NCBI RefSeq assembly: GCF_007483685.1
Contig: NZ_VMKN01000001.1
Coordinates: 2,595,549 to 2,659,548, forward strand
DNA length: 64,000 bases
Direction of reading: 5' to 3'
Origin: Litoribacter populi
GTDB taxonomy: Bacteria; Bacteroidota; Bacteroidia; Cytophagales; Cyclobacteriaceae
Shown here: positions 8,500 through 18,198 of the stretch, piece after piece
Layout of the letters: each line of letters begins with the position of its first letter
How positions within the stretch are numbered: position 1 is the stretch's first letter
Position numbers and translations under genes: made by a program
The notes under the pieces: generated by a model
The model's database searches: none
What the model was told of the DNA's origin: nothing
The model's input: the letters and a program-made list of their open reading frames with translations, nothing else

Positions 8500-9444
8500 T
8501 CAATTGCCGTTTTGGGCCGAACGGTAACGCTGCGTATCGGCTTTTGACCATTCCGTGCTTCCGGAGATCAAAAATCTTAAGGCCATCAGAAATTCATGGC
8601 TGAATCCATCGGTTTCCTCCGCACAGTTGCGGATTTCTACTTCCATCCGGTGGAATCTTGCCACTTCCTCGTAATGCAAATCAAAGACTTTTTTTAGGGC
8701 TGCCTCCGGTTGCAACTGATAATGGTGCCTAATCAGCAGGACAAGGTTATGACAATCATTCTCCAGTTTTTCCTTTTCATAGGACATCAGATCGTTAGCG
8801 ATGTAAATGATCTTTCCTGCCACCACCTGGATAGCTTCGAATTTTGATTTTTGGGTCAATTCAAAGGGAATGTCCCACACGGGAGGGATGAGAATAAAAG
8901 CAATCTTCGCCCCGGAGAATTCCACTCTTTGCCTCATATATTCGCCAATAGCGGGAATCCTGTTTTTCTGACGGTTTCGTGCCTCCCAAGATCCCGCTTG
9001 AAGAAACTTCTCAAAAAGTGTCTGTGCTTCCTTTTGCCAGAGATGGCCGGTCCAGGAACTGATTTCCTCCCATACTTCCTGAAAAGCCTTGGAAAAAAAA
9101 AGTTCCAATTTCCCCTCCTCCCCCTTTATGGCCTTCATCATATCCCGCGAAAGTATTATCCAAAATTCATTTTTGTCCACGATCATATCCGTATAATCGT
9201 CCAATATAAAAAGCAGGCAAAAAAGCTTCGCCACCGCCGTAAGTTTACGCTTGGATGCTTCCGGATATAGCCGCGCCGCAAACCAGGTGATCTTCATTTT
9301 CCGATATTGGGTTATTTCAAAAGGTCCCTTCAATATCTTTTTGCTTTGCGCCCATTGGATCACCTCGGCATCCACAGCTTCCACATGTGGATTGAGATAA
9401 GAGGGAAAGGCGTATTTTATGTTAAGGAGATTATTCATGATCAA
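8500..9444 (-). CDS. class I terpene synthase
   Basis: 314 aa, the normal length for bacterial sesquiterpene cyclases. It has the aspartate-rich DDYTD motif (82-86), a pyrophosphate-sensor Arg (171, in YMRQRV), and a perfect NSE triad NDLMSYEKE (217-225). These bind three Mg ions and ionise a prenyl diphosphate, probably farnesyl or geranyl diphosphate; the product cannot be told from sequence. Cytoplasmic. Its start overlaps the Crp/Fnr-like gene by 14 bases, so regulator and enzyme are co-transcribed. No other terpenoid tailoring gene is in the window. Confidence 0.88.
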   Translation of the reverse strand: MIMNNLLNIKYAFPSYLNPHVEAVDAEVIQWAQSKKILKGPFEITQYRKMKITWFAARLYPEASKRKLTAVAKLFCLLFILDDYTDMIVDKNEFWIILSRDMMKAIKGEEGKLELFFSKAFQEVWEEISSWTGHLWQKEAQTLFEKFLQAGSWEARNRQKNRIPAIGEYMRQRVEFSGAKIAFILIPPVWDIPFELTQKSKFEAIQVVAGKIIYIANDLMSYEKEKLENDCHNLVLLIRHHYQLQPEAALKKVFDLHYEEVARFHRMEVEIRNCAEETDGFSHEFLMALRFLISGSTEWSKADTQRYRSAQNGN

Positions 9445-10042
9445 ATGACGGCCCCTCTTTTTCCAGTTCTTTCAATATCCTGCTCAATACTTCCGGGCTC
9501 ATGCTGAGCATGTTGGCTATGTCCTTTTGCGGCAGAAGTTGCAGGGCATGTGGATCTTTTTTTAAAAAAATCCTAACCCGCTCTTTGGCATTTTTTCCCG
9601 CCATCCGTTCCTGCCATTTGATGTTCTGGTTATATACCTCTTCGGTAATCCGCAAAGCTAGCTTGGCAAAGTCCGGAAGCTCTTCAGTCAGGGGGTTAAA
9701 GTCCTTCTTGTAGAAGACCACCGCGACGGAGCTTACATAGGTCTTAATCAACTTGTTGGAAAGCATCTGGGGGATATATGAATTAAAATCACAGGCAATT
9801 TGATTCTCTTTGAAATATTTTTGGCAAAGCACTCCTTTTTCGGTGTGCGCATATAACCCCATGCCCCCTTCCAAAAGGTAGCGTGCCTTTACCTCCACCA
9901 TACTTCTTCTTTTGACCAGGTACCTGGGTGGATACTCTTCAATATCCAAATATGGGATTACAGCCTTGTAGGTGGTAAAAGGGATCTCGTAATAGGGATC
10001 AAATTGGGCCTTGATTCTTTTTAATATCTTTTCCATATGCAT
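9431..10042 (-). CDS. Crp/Fnr-family transcriptional regulator
   Basis: 203 aa. N-terminal cyclic-nucleotide-binding-like beta roll (YLVKRRSMVEVKARYLLEGG ... SYIPQMLSNKLIKT) and a C-terminal helix-turn-helix (QKDIANMLSMSPEVLSRILK). The nucleotide pocket is not well conserved, as is usual for this family in Bacteroidota. It lacks the Cys cluster of true FNR. ATGs at 10042 and 10036 are both possible. It overlaps the terpene synthase gene and has two FNR-box-like palindromes in its upstream region. Confidence 0.85.
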   Translation of the reverse strand: MHMEKILKRIKAQFDPYYEIPFTTYKAVIPYLDIEEYPPRYLVKRRSMVEVKARYLLEGGMGLYAHTEKGVLCQKYFKENQIACDFNSYIPQMLSNKLIKTYVSSVAVVFYKKDFNPLTEELPDFAKLALRITEEVYNQNIKWQERMAGKNAKERVRIFLKKDPHALQLLPQKDIANMLSMSPEVLSRILKELEKEGPSFDHE

Positions 10043-10289
10043 ATAAATTAAAAATTCAAACGGTCAAAAAAAGGGCTTAAAAAAAAGTCAAACCATGCTT
10101 TACGTTCCAAAATATAAAAACAAAAAAACTAAACCTCCAAATTACGTTACTAAATTGTTAACTATTTAACCTTAAAATAACAAATATCAATTTTAGATTT
10201 TTTCAGGTAAAAATTGATTTATATCCTATGAAGATTTTCATTTAATTGTACTCTATCTAAAAATCAAATAACAAAACCAATTTTTAAAA

Positions 10290-10305
10290 CTTGATATATA
10301 TCAAG
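10290..10305. promoter_or_regulatory. perfect FNR/Crp-box-like palindrome
   Basis: CTTGATATATATCAAG is a perfect 16-bp palindrome and contains the FNR consensus TTGAT-N4-ATCAA exactly. It lies 248 bases upstream of the Crp/Fnr-like gene and 160 upstream of the MauE gene, in the 422-base divergent spacer. The binding protein is inferred. Confidence 0.65.
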
Positions 10306-10375
10306 AATTATTTTGCGACTACAACTACTCCTCCTCTATAAAGGAAAACTGAAAATTCCCATCCTAAAAAATAGT

Positions 10376-10393
10376 ACTTGACCTAGATCAAGT
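10376..10393. promoter_or_regulatory. second FNR/Crp-box-like palindrome
   Basis: ACTTGACCTAGATCAAGT is an 18-bp palindrome apart from one pair, matching TTGA(C/T)-N4-ATCAA. Centre to centre it is 87 bp (about eight helical turns) from the first site. It lies 72 bases upstream of the MauE start. The rest of 10043-10464 is AT-rich with no gene seen. Confidence 0.65.
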
Positions 10394-10464
10394 TTGCTTT
10401 TATATATACAAAAAACATCCTAACTATGCATAAACAAGATTTAAAGTAAAAAACTTCAGGCCCA

Positions 10465-10959
10465 ATGAGACAGAACATCACCATAACTGCAGCGATTCTT
10501 CTTATTATTCTTTTAGGGTATACAGGAGTAGCCAAGCTAACTGACTTTGCCAGTTTCCGCTCAGCAATGCAAAACCAGGAGATTCCGTTGGAGTGGGGAA
10601 GGCAACTTGCCTGGGCAATCCCCCTAGTTGAGATATTTCTTGTAGGTTTTTTACTTTTTGAAAAAACAAGAATCTGGGGTTTTATGGGCTCCTTGGCATT
10701 ACTATCAGTATTCAGCACCTATGTAGGTCTGATCTGGATTGGCAGCTTTCCGAGAGTCCCCTGCGGTTGCGCCGGAATCTTCGACTCCATGAGCTGGGGA
10801 GCACATTTGGTAGTAAACTTGGCATTCGTAGCCATCAGCGCTGTAGGAATCTACCTCTCCACGACAATGCCTGGTGAAGGTCATCAGGAAAGTGGGGACA
10901 GGTTTAAAGGTTTAATTTCCGCTAAAGCGGAGGATGAATGGATTAACGTAAAGCAATGA
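10465..10959 (+). CDS. MauE/DoxX-family redox-associated membrane protein
   Basis: 164 aa with four hydrophobic helices (about 7-22, 48-66, 72-93, 112-134), a DoxX-like first helix (LGYTGVAKLTDFASFRSAM) and two cysteines in VPCGCAG (C100, C102) before the last helix. MauE-type proteins help form or carry disulfides across the membrane, usually with a thioredoxin-fold partner. Here the nearest partner is the thioredoxin-fold protein at 16428-18065. The gene is transcribed away from the Crp/Fnr-terpene pair and shares its regulatory spacer. Bacteroidota often place such genes near DUF6520 peptides, as here. Confidence 0.8.
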   Translation: MRQNITITAAILLIILLGYTGVAKLTDFASFRSAMQNQEIPLEWGRQLAWAIPLVEIFLVGFLLFEKTRIWGFMGSLALLSVFSTYVGLIWIGSFPRVPCGCAGIFDSMSWGAHLVVNLAFVAISAVGIYLSTTMPGEGHQESGDRFKGLISAKAEDEWINVKQ

Positions 10960-11300
10960 GTGGGTTTATGGTTTATGGTCCGCTAATGCGGACGGTTAAA
11001 GTTTAAAACCGAGATCCATAAACCTTAACCCATAAACGTCCGCGCAGCGGACAATAAACTATAAACAAAATTCCGCTTCTTCTGAGAGTGAGGGTCAGAA
11101 GCTCACTATACCAAGCGGGGGTTGAAAGTTCAGGTGTTCAAGGTTCAGTTGTTCAATGTTCAGCTGTTCAAAGGTTCAAATGTTAAATGTCCATGATCAG
11201 GTGCACACGATCCTGAACATTGAAAGGCGTAGCCATGAACAGCGCAGTTGAACGGTGGAGCCCTGTACAGCGAAGCGGTATCTCCCGTCACTTCGACCAG
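10960..11300. repeat. TAAACCTTAACC and GTTCA word repeats with short hairpins
   Basis: Holds variants of TTTATGGTTTATGG and CATAAACCTTAACC, then GTTCAAGGTTCAGTTGTTC words. Small palindromes are embedded: TCCGC-TAAA-GCGGA (about 10918), GTCCGC-TAAT-GCGGAC (about 10979) and GTCCGC-GCA-GCGGAC (about 11038). Between 11300 and 11469 no gene or clear promoter could be identified. Confidence 0.55.
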
Positions 11301-11469
11301 AGCGGAGAAGTCTAAACATGTTTTAGTTTTCTCCAATACAGTCGAATTTGGGAGGTACCCAAAAAAGCCTCTACTGCTCAGTAGAACAAATCCCACACGA
11401 TGGGAGCATGCTCACGGAAACTGGGCTGTAGAGGCTGTCATTTATGTATAATTTCTAAACGCATGAATT

Positions 11470-11754
11470 ATGAAAAAGTTAATTAAATCGCTCCCAGCCC
11501 TAGGATTGGCGCTGGCAGCAACCATAGCATTTGCTTTCAATTCTCCAAATGGAGAAATATTAGAGCAATATGCCTATGACAGTAATGAAGATGTCTGGTA
11601 CAACTTAACTGGACAATCGCCAGGACCAACTACGTACTTGTGCAATTCTGGTACCGTATGTACACAGGAAAGGCCTCATCCAGATGCCCCAATTGTTGCC
11701 ACGGGTATGTTTGTGAAAATTGGGAATTTCCCAATAGTTCCAGAAGATGATTGA
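11470..11754 (+). CDS. DUF6520 family small exported protein
   Basis: 94 aa with signal peptide MKKLIKSLPALGLALAATIA at the start and a short acidic mature part with two cysteines (C58 and C64 in YLCNSGTVC). This matches DUF6520 peptides of Bacteroidota, which are exported and have no known function. Its position between a MauE gene and a SusC/SusD plus thioredoxin-fold set suggests the two cysteines are handled by that redox system, an inference. Ends at a strong bidirectional terminator shared with the susD-like gene. Confidence 0.75.
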   Translation: MKKLIKSLPALGLALAATIAFAFNSPNGEILEQYAYDSNEDVWYNLTGQSPGPTTYLCNSGTVCTQERPHPDAPIVATGMFVKIGNFPIVPEDD

Positions 11755-11760
11755 TTAAAT

Positions 11761-11790
11761 GAAAGGCAGGTGAAAGCCTGCCTTTCTATT
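11761..11790. terminator. strong bidirectional terminator
   Basis: GAAAGGCAGG (11761-11770), loop TGAAAG, CCTGCCTTTC (11777-11786): a perfect 10-bp stem, followed on the plus strand by TATTTTTAT. It sits exactly between the stop codons of the convergent DUF6520 and susD-like genes. Confidence 0.9.
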
Positions 11791-11791
11791 T

Positions 11792-13156
11792 TTATCTCGG
11801 GTTTTGCTCCAAATTACTTAACCTAATTTCATCAGGAGGCAAAGGCAATGTGTATTTGGGATCGTTTGGAGGCAACATATACTCCTCTCCATCGATTTCC
11901 CTTTTTAAGGTTTTGGCAAATCTTTGCTCTTTGTTTAACCTTCTTAAATCCGACCACCTAACATTCCTAAACAACAATTCTTTCCTCCTTTCAAGTAAGA
12001 TTGTACTCAAAAGAGCATCATCATTTTGGTATGACACAGGTTCGTAAGCTCCTTCTTGATACCTTGTCTCGAGCAACTGATCCAAAGTAGCACCCCCCTC
12101 CCCTGCTCTGCCCATTCTGGTTAAGCACTCGGCCTTGATAAGGTATATCTCGTTCGTAGATAGCCCTCCAAATAACTGAATCGAACCTGTATAATTTCCT
12201 TTGAAATTCGTCCCATTTCCTGAAGTTGATTCAGTAAAATAAATTTGCTTTCGCAAATCAGCATCATCATAAGACTGGTATAAATCATCTGCCACTAAGG
12301 TGGTAGATGAAAAAATCATATACATAGATAAAAGAACTTCAGAATGAAAGATAACCTCTGAGTTGAATAAAGGAATAGGGTATGGAGATAATGGATCCAA
12401 ATGGGCATAATTCATTAAGGATCCATCAATTTCCAGACACTTTTCGGCAAATTCCAAGGCTTCTTCATATCTTCCCATTAAAAGAAAAACTTTTGAAAGT
12501 AACGCCGAAGCAGCCCATTTAGATGGTCTGGTGAGAATAGAAGACTTTTCGGACATTAATTTTTCAGCTTCTATCAAATCCTGAATGAGAAAATTATAAT
12601 TATCTTCCAATAATGGCCTTACTGAACTTTCATTTATATTGCTAGTCTTTCGGATGGGCAACCCCAAGACAGTCGAGGAAGTATTAGGATCATATGAATC
12701 AGCAAAAAGTTGCAAAAGATTATAATATGCATTCGCCCTATAAAAATGAGCCCTACCGATCGTCTCCTGCATTTCCCTGCTTTCCTCTAGACCTTGAGGT
12801 GTGAAATCCTTAAGTCCATCAAGCACAATATTACTGTTCAAAATTTGCTTATAACATTCAATCCAGTCAAAGGACTTTTCTGTTTCAGGAAAAATTTGTG
12901 ACTTCCATCTATATAGATTTTGCTCAGCTTCCGTCAAAGAAAATAGCCCGCTCCCAGTTATAGTCAAGTCATCAGCACTGATTACACCAAAATTCGGAGC
13001 GCTGTTCATACCCAAAGGAGTAGCATCTAAAAAACCTTGGTAATCAGCAAGGGTAGTGGGTACCACTAAGGCCATTGAAGGCTTTTCGTCCAAAAACTCC
13101 TGGCACGAGCTTAATACAATCACAATCAACAAGGTGATATAGTTTATCTTTTTCAT
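11792..13156 (-). CDS. RagB/SusD family nutrient-uptake outer membrane lipoprotein
   Basis: 454 aa from the ATG at 13156, chosen because it begins a lipoprotein signal peptide (MKKINYITLLIVIVLSSC, Cys being the lipid site). It carries SusD features: SCQEFLDEKPS, helical repeats such as GRAHFYRANAYYNLLQLFAD, and a C-terminal LLETRYQEGA ... LLERRKELLFRNVRWSDLRR block with the ending NPR. SusD proteins form the lid over a SusC channel and bind the substrate. It follows susC with a 25-base gap. The substrate is unknown; no glycosidase is linked, so a peptide or other nutrient is as likely as a glycan. Confidence 0.9.
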   Translation of the reverse strand: MKKINYITLLIVIVLSSCQEFLDEKPSMALVVPTTLADYQGFLDATPLGMNSAPNFGVISADDLTITGSGLFSLTEAEQNLYRWKSQIFPETEKSFDWIECYKQILNSNIVLDGLKDFTPQGLEESREMQETIGRAHFYRANAYYNLLQLFADSYDPNTSSTVLGLPIRKTSNINESSVRPLLEDNYNFLIQDLIEAEKLMSEKSSILTRPSKWAASALLSKVFLLMGRYEEALEFAEKCLEIDGSLMNYAHLDPLSPYPIPLFNSEVIFHSEVLLSMYMIFSSTTLVADDLYQSYDDADLRKQIYFTESTSGNGTNFKGNYTGSIQLFGGLSTNEIYLIKAECLTRMGRAGEGGATLDQLLETRYQEGAYEPVSYQNDDALLSTILLERRKELLFRNVRWSDLRRLNKEQRFAKTLKREIDGEEYMLPPNDPKYTLPLPPDEIRLSNLEQNPR

Positions 13157-13181
13157 CTCTTTAATATTTGATTTAACATTC

Positions 13182-16100
13182 TTAAAAGTCAAGGCGGACA
13201 CCAAAAGAATAGCTTCTTTGGGCATTGGAGAACCTAAAATCAGGATCTTTTACTTGTTGCGATTTCTTCCAAAGTAACCCCAGATGGTTGGCGTAAGAAT
13301 ATATTTCCACCCGCTTAAACTTGCCGCTACGGGGCTCTAAACTGTAAGAAAACCTCACATCTTGTAGTCGTAGGTGATCCCCAGGCTCAATCAATGCGGC
13401 CGACCTTTGGTAAAAAACCTGTCTATTGTTATTCAAAGAAGACGGCATGGATGGAACGGTAGTGGCCAATTCATCCCCCGGCTGCTGCCACCTGTTCTGA
13501 AAATCTCCATGGGTGATATTCCCATTATACAAAGTCACATAATTGACAGAAGGTCTTCGGAAATAATAATTTAACCTGTAGGAGATATTCATCGATAGAG
13601 AAAAGCCTTTCCAAAAAAAATCATTTCTCAAAGCACCAAACCAAGTGGGCCTAGCCGAACCGTGAAAAATCAAATCTTCAGCGCCTGTAAGATTTATTAT
13701 AGAACTATAGTTATCACTTACTTCTCCATCTAAATACCCTAAGGGATCTCCTGTTTGCGGATCAAGACCAGCAAAAGGAAGACTATAAATGCCATATAAT
13801 GGCCTTCCCTCTACTGGAATCATTGCAGCAGATCCGCCGCCATGAAGTAAATAGTTGAGCGCAGGTATCTCTGCTTCATATTTTGTCACTTGCTCCTCTA
13901 TATGACTGAGCAATAACTGGGTTTTCCATACCATACCTCGATTAATATTGGTGGAATTCAATGTCAAATCAAACCCATTACTCTTAGTATCCGCAAAATT
14001 TCCCCTGAACATTTCCACTCCCCTCGATGGTGCAAACGGTGTATCACCAATCAAATCCAACCCTCTTTTTCTATAAACTTCAATGCTACCATTCACCCTG
14101 CTTTTAAACAAGTCAAAATCCAATGCGAAATTTGCTATTTCTATTTGCTCCCACCTCAGGTCAGGATTTGGAGGATTGACCAATTGGGTATAGGGCACTT
14201 GTCCAAGCTGGTTGAGACCAGCAGGTCTATATATTGCCGTTGTGAATGCTGAAACAGATTTATCTATATTGCCATTGTAGCCGTAAGAAGTCCTTAGCTT
14301 GAGGAAATCAACCCACGAAACATTGAAGAAATCCTCCCCACTTAAATTCCAGGCAAAGCCTGTGGACCATAGCGGCACCGCTTTTTGATTGCTGTTCACT
14401 CCAAAAAGATTTGAAGCATCCCTTCTGGCACTTCCTGAGACGATATACCGCTTTTTAAAGGTGTAGGAAGCATTTACATAGGCTGAAAGAAACCGATCCA
14501 CCAAACCAGAATGCCCCCCATATATCGGAATATTAGCCAATGAATTATTATGCAGTCTTCTAAACCTGGTGACTTGATCCACAGGTTGGCTGATACCAAT
14601 TTCCTCATTAAATCCATAATACCTAAACCGATCGGTTCTGCTTTGGTGGTCTCTTATTTCAAATCCACCCAGTGCCGTCAACTCATGCTCTTGATTCCAG
14701 ATTTTGTTGTAATTCAGTTGCCCCCTTATATTGTGACTGAAAGCGTGGCCATTGGCCACATCATAAATTCCCCCTTCCGGAATAATTCTAGTGATCTGCC
14801 CAGCCCCATCTCTCTGAGAAAATTGGTTGATCAGGTTTCTGCTAAAATAACTATTGGCGCTATTCAAGGTGGAGAGGTCTGCGGAGTTTTCCCAATACTG
14901 ATAAAAAGCTTCCGCCCTCAGTCCTGGTGCAATCCGGTACCCTACAGAAGTGTTTACCCTTACATCATGATTTCTACTTTTTTGAACAGTCCTGCCAATT
15001 TCCCCAAGCGGAGAATAGGTCCAATCCAAAAGGGGTAGGTCTGACACCTCACGAAGAAATCTGGTACTATAATCCCTAATCACACTAGTTGGATTACCGG
15101 CAGCATCCACTAGCCGATCATGAGGAAACAGGTTTCCCACATCGGGAGCACCGCTTTCACTGGTAGTTTTCGCATAGTAAAGTCCCACTTTAATATCCAG
15201 TCGGTTATTCAAGGCACTCCATTGGTTCTGGGCATTTAAGGTGATCCTATCACGGTGATTCCCCACTTCGTTTTGGAGATTCTTATCATAACCAGCAGAG
15301 ATAACATATTGATGCGTCCGGTTTCCGCCACGGATATTCATTGAATGCTGCTGGTTGACCGCTGGTCTTAATAGGTGCCGTGAAATATCATTTCTGATGT
15401 CCTGCCTCTGGTGTTGTCCCAATAGGTTATTGAGCTCCATTTCAGAGATTTCACCTCGGCTTTCTGCTATTAAGGCCTCTACCACCGGGGAAAGAGCAGG
15501 CCGGTTGTTGCTGTTGATCATGCTGTTATAAAACCCTCTCTCAAAAAGACTCTTTTCTACGTTGACAAAATCATCCATTCCCATCTGGGGAAGATGAAAT
15601 AAATCCGGCTTGTCCACCACAGTTACGTTGGTGTTGAAAGTGATTTTAGGGACTGCCATCTCTCCCCCTTGTTTGGTGGTAATGATAATCACCCCATTCC
15701 CCGCTCGGGCGCCCCAAATAGAAGCGGCAGCAGCATCCCGTAATACAGTGATGCTTTCCACATCATTGGGATTAATGTTTTCCAAAGGTCCATCATAGGG
15801 GAAGTTGTCAATGACAATCAAAGGTTGGGCATCTGAAAAAATAGTACTGGTACCCCTGATGCTGATCGCATTGCCCGAAGATGAAATATTGCGGTTGAAA
15901 ATCAAGCCAGAGGTGACATCTTCAAGCCTATCCAACAAATTGGTACTGACCCTTCTATTTACCAGCTCCTCATCCAGATGCACAAAGGAACCGGTAGCCC
16001 TTTCTTTGGATAACTTCTGGTAACCGGTGGAAAGCACCTCTACCCCTTCCATCTCAATTCCATCTTCCAACAATATTTTGAGCTCCCCTTGAAATGGAAT

Positions 16101-16382
16101 CTCCAATTCCATAACCTTCGTTTCATACCCCATAAACCTTACCTCCAGAATATGTATTCCCGCCTGCAAATGAAGGCCAAAAGACCCTTGGTCATCCGTA
16201 AGGGCACCATTGTCTGTATTACGCACATAAACCGTAGCTCCTGGCAGGGGTAAGGAACTGGATTTGCTAAAAACGCTTCCCTCCAAGGGAAAAGCCTTAT
16301 CTTGGGCTTGTACCGTATTGGTCCAAGCAATTAGGCTCCACCAAAAGGCAAAGCCAATGCTGATGTAGAATTTTGTTTTCAT
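13182..16382 (-). CDS. SusC/RagA family TonB-linked outer membrane protein
   Basis: 1066 aa. A signal peptide (1-26), then a carboxypeptidase-regulatory-like domain (LPLPGATVYVRNTDNGALTD ... FMGYETKVMEL), a TonB plug (AISIRGTSTIFSDAQPLIVI ... NPNDVESITVLRDAAAASIW) and a long beta barrel ending SYSFGVRLDF. It imports a large solute using TonB energy, with SusD as its lid. First of the susCD pair, 45 bases after the thioredoxin-fold gene, so the three probably form one operon. Confidence 0.93.
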   Translation of the reverse strand: MKTKFYISIGFAFWWSLIAWTNTVQAQDKAFPLEGSVFSKSSSLPLPGATVYVRNTDNGALTDDQGSFGLHLQAGIHILEVRFMGYETKVMELEIPFQGELKILLEDGIEMEGVEVLSTGYQKLSKERATGSFVHLDEELVNRRVSTNLLDRLEDVTSGLIFNRNISSSGNAISIRGTSTIFSDAQPLIVIDNFPYDGPLENINPNDVESITVLRDAAAASIWGARAGNGVIIITTKQGGEMAVPKITFNTNVTVVDKPDLFHLPQMGMDDFVNVEKSLFERGFYNSMINSNNRPALSPVVEALIAESRGEISEMELNNLLGQHQRQDIRNDISRHLLRPAVNQQHSMNIRGGNRTHQYVISAGYDKNLQNEVGNHRDRITLNAQNQWSALNNRLDIKVGLYYAKTTSESGAPDVGNLFPHDRLVDAAGNPTSVIRDYSTRFLREVSDLPLLDWTYSPLGEIGRTVQKSRNHDVRVNTSVGYRIAPGLRAEAFYQYWENSADLSTLNSANSYFSRNLINQFSQRDGAGQITRIIPEGGIYDVANGHAFSHNIRGQLNYNKIWNQEHELTALGGFEIRDHQSRTDRFRYYGFNEEIGISQPVDQVTRFRRLHNNSLANIPIYGGHSGLVDRFLSAYVNASYTFKKRYIVSGSARRDASNLFGVNSNQKAVPLWSTGFAWNLSGEDFFNVSWVDFLKLRTSYGYNGNIDKSVSAFTTAIYRPAGLNQLGQVPYTQLVNPPNPDLRWEQIEIANFALDFDLFKSRVNGSIEVYRKRGLDLIGDTPFAPSRGVEMFRGNFADTKSNGFDLTLNSTNINRGMVWKTQLLLSHIEEQVTKYEAEIPALNYLLHGGGSAAMIPVEGRPLYGIYSLPFAGLDPQTGDPLGYLDGEVSDNYSSIINLTGAEDLIFHGSARPTWFGALRNDFFWKGFSLSMNISYRLNYYFRRPSVNYVTLYNGNITHGDFQNRWQQPGDELATTVPSMPSSLNNNRQVFYQRSAALIEPGDHLRLQDVRFSYSLEPRSGKFKRVEIYSYANHLGLLWKKSQQVKDPDFRFSNAQRSYSFGVRLDF

Positions 16383-16427
16383 ATTTTATAAATTTGGGAT
16401 TGGTGTTAATTTGCTTTTCAATTCCTC

Positions 16428-18065
16428 TCATCTGAGGTTTTCTAATTTTTTCCATAGACCATCTGCATTTTTTTCATCTGGCTCCCACCCTATATATTGT
16501 CCCCGTTTATCCATTATTAGCAGGTGTGGAAATGATTTGATATTATAGTTCTCGAGCCAGGATACTTCAGACTGGGGGATATGGAGATTGAGCAAGGATT
16601 TATCAGTATACTTTCCAGAGGCAAGACCTAAATCCCAAAGCTCCATTGTTCTGTCTACAGAAACACTCACTATCCGAACCTCAGGTGCATCTCCTAAAAG
16701 ATCTTGGAGCCGGCTGATTTGATATTCATAAAAATTGGCACTCGCACCACAGCCATAAAACCAGAAATAAAAGATTACATACTTATCCGCAAAGTCTTCC
16801 TTGCTCCAATGCCTACCTGATTTGTCTAGAAAAGCGAAATTCTCAACCAAAGCTCCTGCCTGTTGCTTTAGATAGTACTGATCAAATACAAACCTCCATG
16901 GGACAGAATTTATTTCAGGATTTGCCTTTTCCATATACCTTTCCTTGTTGGCAATGAAATTGAAATGATTCGCCAAATATTGCGAAAGTAATTTCTCCTT
17001 CAATTCGCCCTCAAAAACGGCATTGACAGCAGCTGTCATTGAAAGTCTTTCTACTATTGCCTTTGCATATATCCATTCTCCAAGAAACTCTAAATAATTA
17101 ATCGAGATAGCACCAGCCTTATCAGAAATTTCATTTAACGATAGGGCTGATATATGATCGCTATAGGCAGCCATCAGTGATTGGTAAGCCTGACTTTCTT
17201 TATCAGGGTAGAATTTTGCGTAGAGATCCCTATTGAATGTTTTGATGAGTTTAGTGTAAAAGCTGCCAATGATTTCACCTTTTAGGATCTCAAATAAATC
17301 TTCATTCAGACTACCCTTATATTGCTTGAGACGCTCCCATTGGGGGTCATCTGTCCAATGCATTTGGACGTCTTCTATAAATCTGGAAACTTGCTCCTCT
17401 CCTTCTTCAATAATATCGAGGTATCCACCAAAAGAGGACCGAGCGGCCAAATAATGACTCCGGTAATCATCTAATTCCAGAAAATCTTCCTTGGACTTAG
17501 TAATAAACCTTGTGGGTTTGCTAAAAGAATTGGATTCCTTTGCAGATGCCATTTCATATTGACATTGGAAGGATTTGGCGGAAGGGCCGGCAAAAGAGAC
17601 TAGAGTTTTGGTCTTATCCACCCTTACCATAATGCTGTCTCCAGGAAGCACCACAAAATCTTTTAATATATATCCTGCGCTATTTTTGAGACTGATATAA
17701 CCTGGTCGGAAATATGGTTCCGTTTCAAATTGAAATACCTGGTCCATTGTGGGAGATACTCCATAGAAAAAAGATTTAGGCGTTCCAATTTGGGTATAGG
17801 ACTTCTGCTTGAAATTGTGAGTGTTTCGTGACAAAAAATATGGCATTGACTCTAAAACTAAAGTGTCCTGTATTAAAGGGAAAGAAGATAATTCCAAATA
17901 GACTATCACAGGAGCTCCGCTACTAGAATCAGTGTCGTAATCTCCCATTTTGGGAGCCATAGTAAAGGATGTCATGTCAGATTCCTTTGGAGAATGAGGA
18001 TTTCCTAACGCATCAATTGAATATTGGCATAGCAGTGCCAGGAAGAAAAAACAAGCTTTTTTCAT
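16428..18065 (-). CDS. TlpA-like thioredoxin-fold periplasmic protein with only one active-site cysteine
   Basis: 545 aa from the ATG at 18065 (signal peptide MKKACFFFLALLCQYSIDAL). The N-terminal 400 residues are a helical/beta domain typical of large Bacteroidota TlpA-like proteins. The C-terminal thioredoxin-like domain starts at AFLDKSGRHWSKEDFADKYV. The active-site segment reads WFYGCGASA, so the second Cys of CxxC is replaced by Ser. The cis-Pro is present in SFPHLLI. Loss of the resolving Cys suggests a peroxiredoxin-like or trapping role rather than disulfide exchange. It precedes susC/susD and may act with the MauE protein. Confidence 0.8.
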   Translation of the reverse strand: MKKACFFFLALLCQYSIDALGNPHSPKESDMTSFTMAPKMGDYDTDSSSGAPVIVYLELSSFPLIQDTLVLESMPYFLSRNTHNFKQKSYTQIGTPKSFFYGVSPTMDQVFQFETEPYFRPGYISLKNSAGYILKDFVVLPGDSIMVRVDKTKTLVSFAGPSAKSFQCQYEMASAKESNSFSKPTRFITKSKEDFLELDDYRSHYLAARSSFGGYLDIIEEGEEQVSRFIEDVQMHWTDDPQWERLKQYKGSLNEDLFEILKGEIIGSFYTKLIKTFNRDLYAKFYPDKESQAYQSLMAAYSDHISALSLNEISDKAGAISINYLEFLGEWIYAKAIVERLSMTAAVNAVFEGELKEKLLSQYLANHFNFIANKERYMEKANPEINSVPWRFVFDQYYLKQQAGALVENFAFLDKSGRHWSKEDFADKYVIFYFWFYGCGASANFYEYQISRLQDLLGDAPEVRIVSVSVDRTMELWDLGLASGKYTDKSLLNLHIPQSEVSWLENYNIKSFPHLLIMDKRGQYIGWEPDEKNADGLWKKLENLR

Positions 18066-18198
18066 ACTACGTGTATTTAAGAAATATAAGGAAGTACAGC
18101 CCCCACCGATAAACCTTATGAGGAGAGTATCGAATAAACCATTTACCTTAATCTGGGGGCTGATATTTTTATTTTGGTTAATGTCAAGTCTCAGCTTG

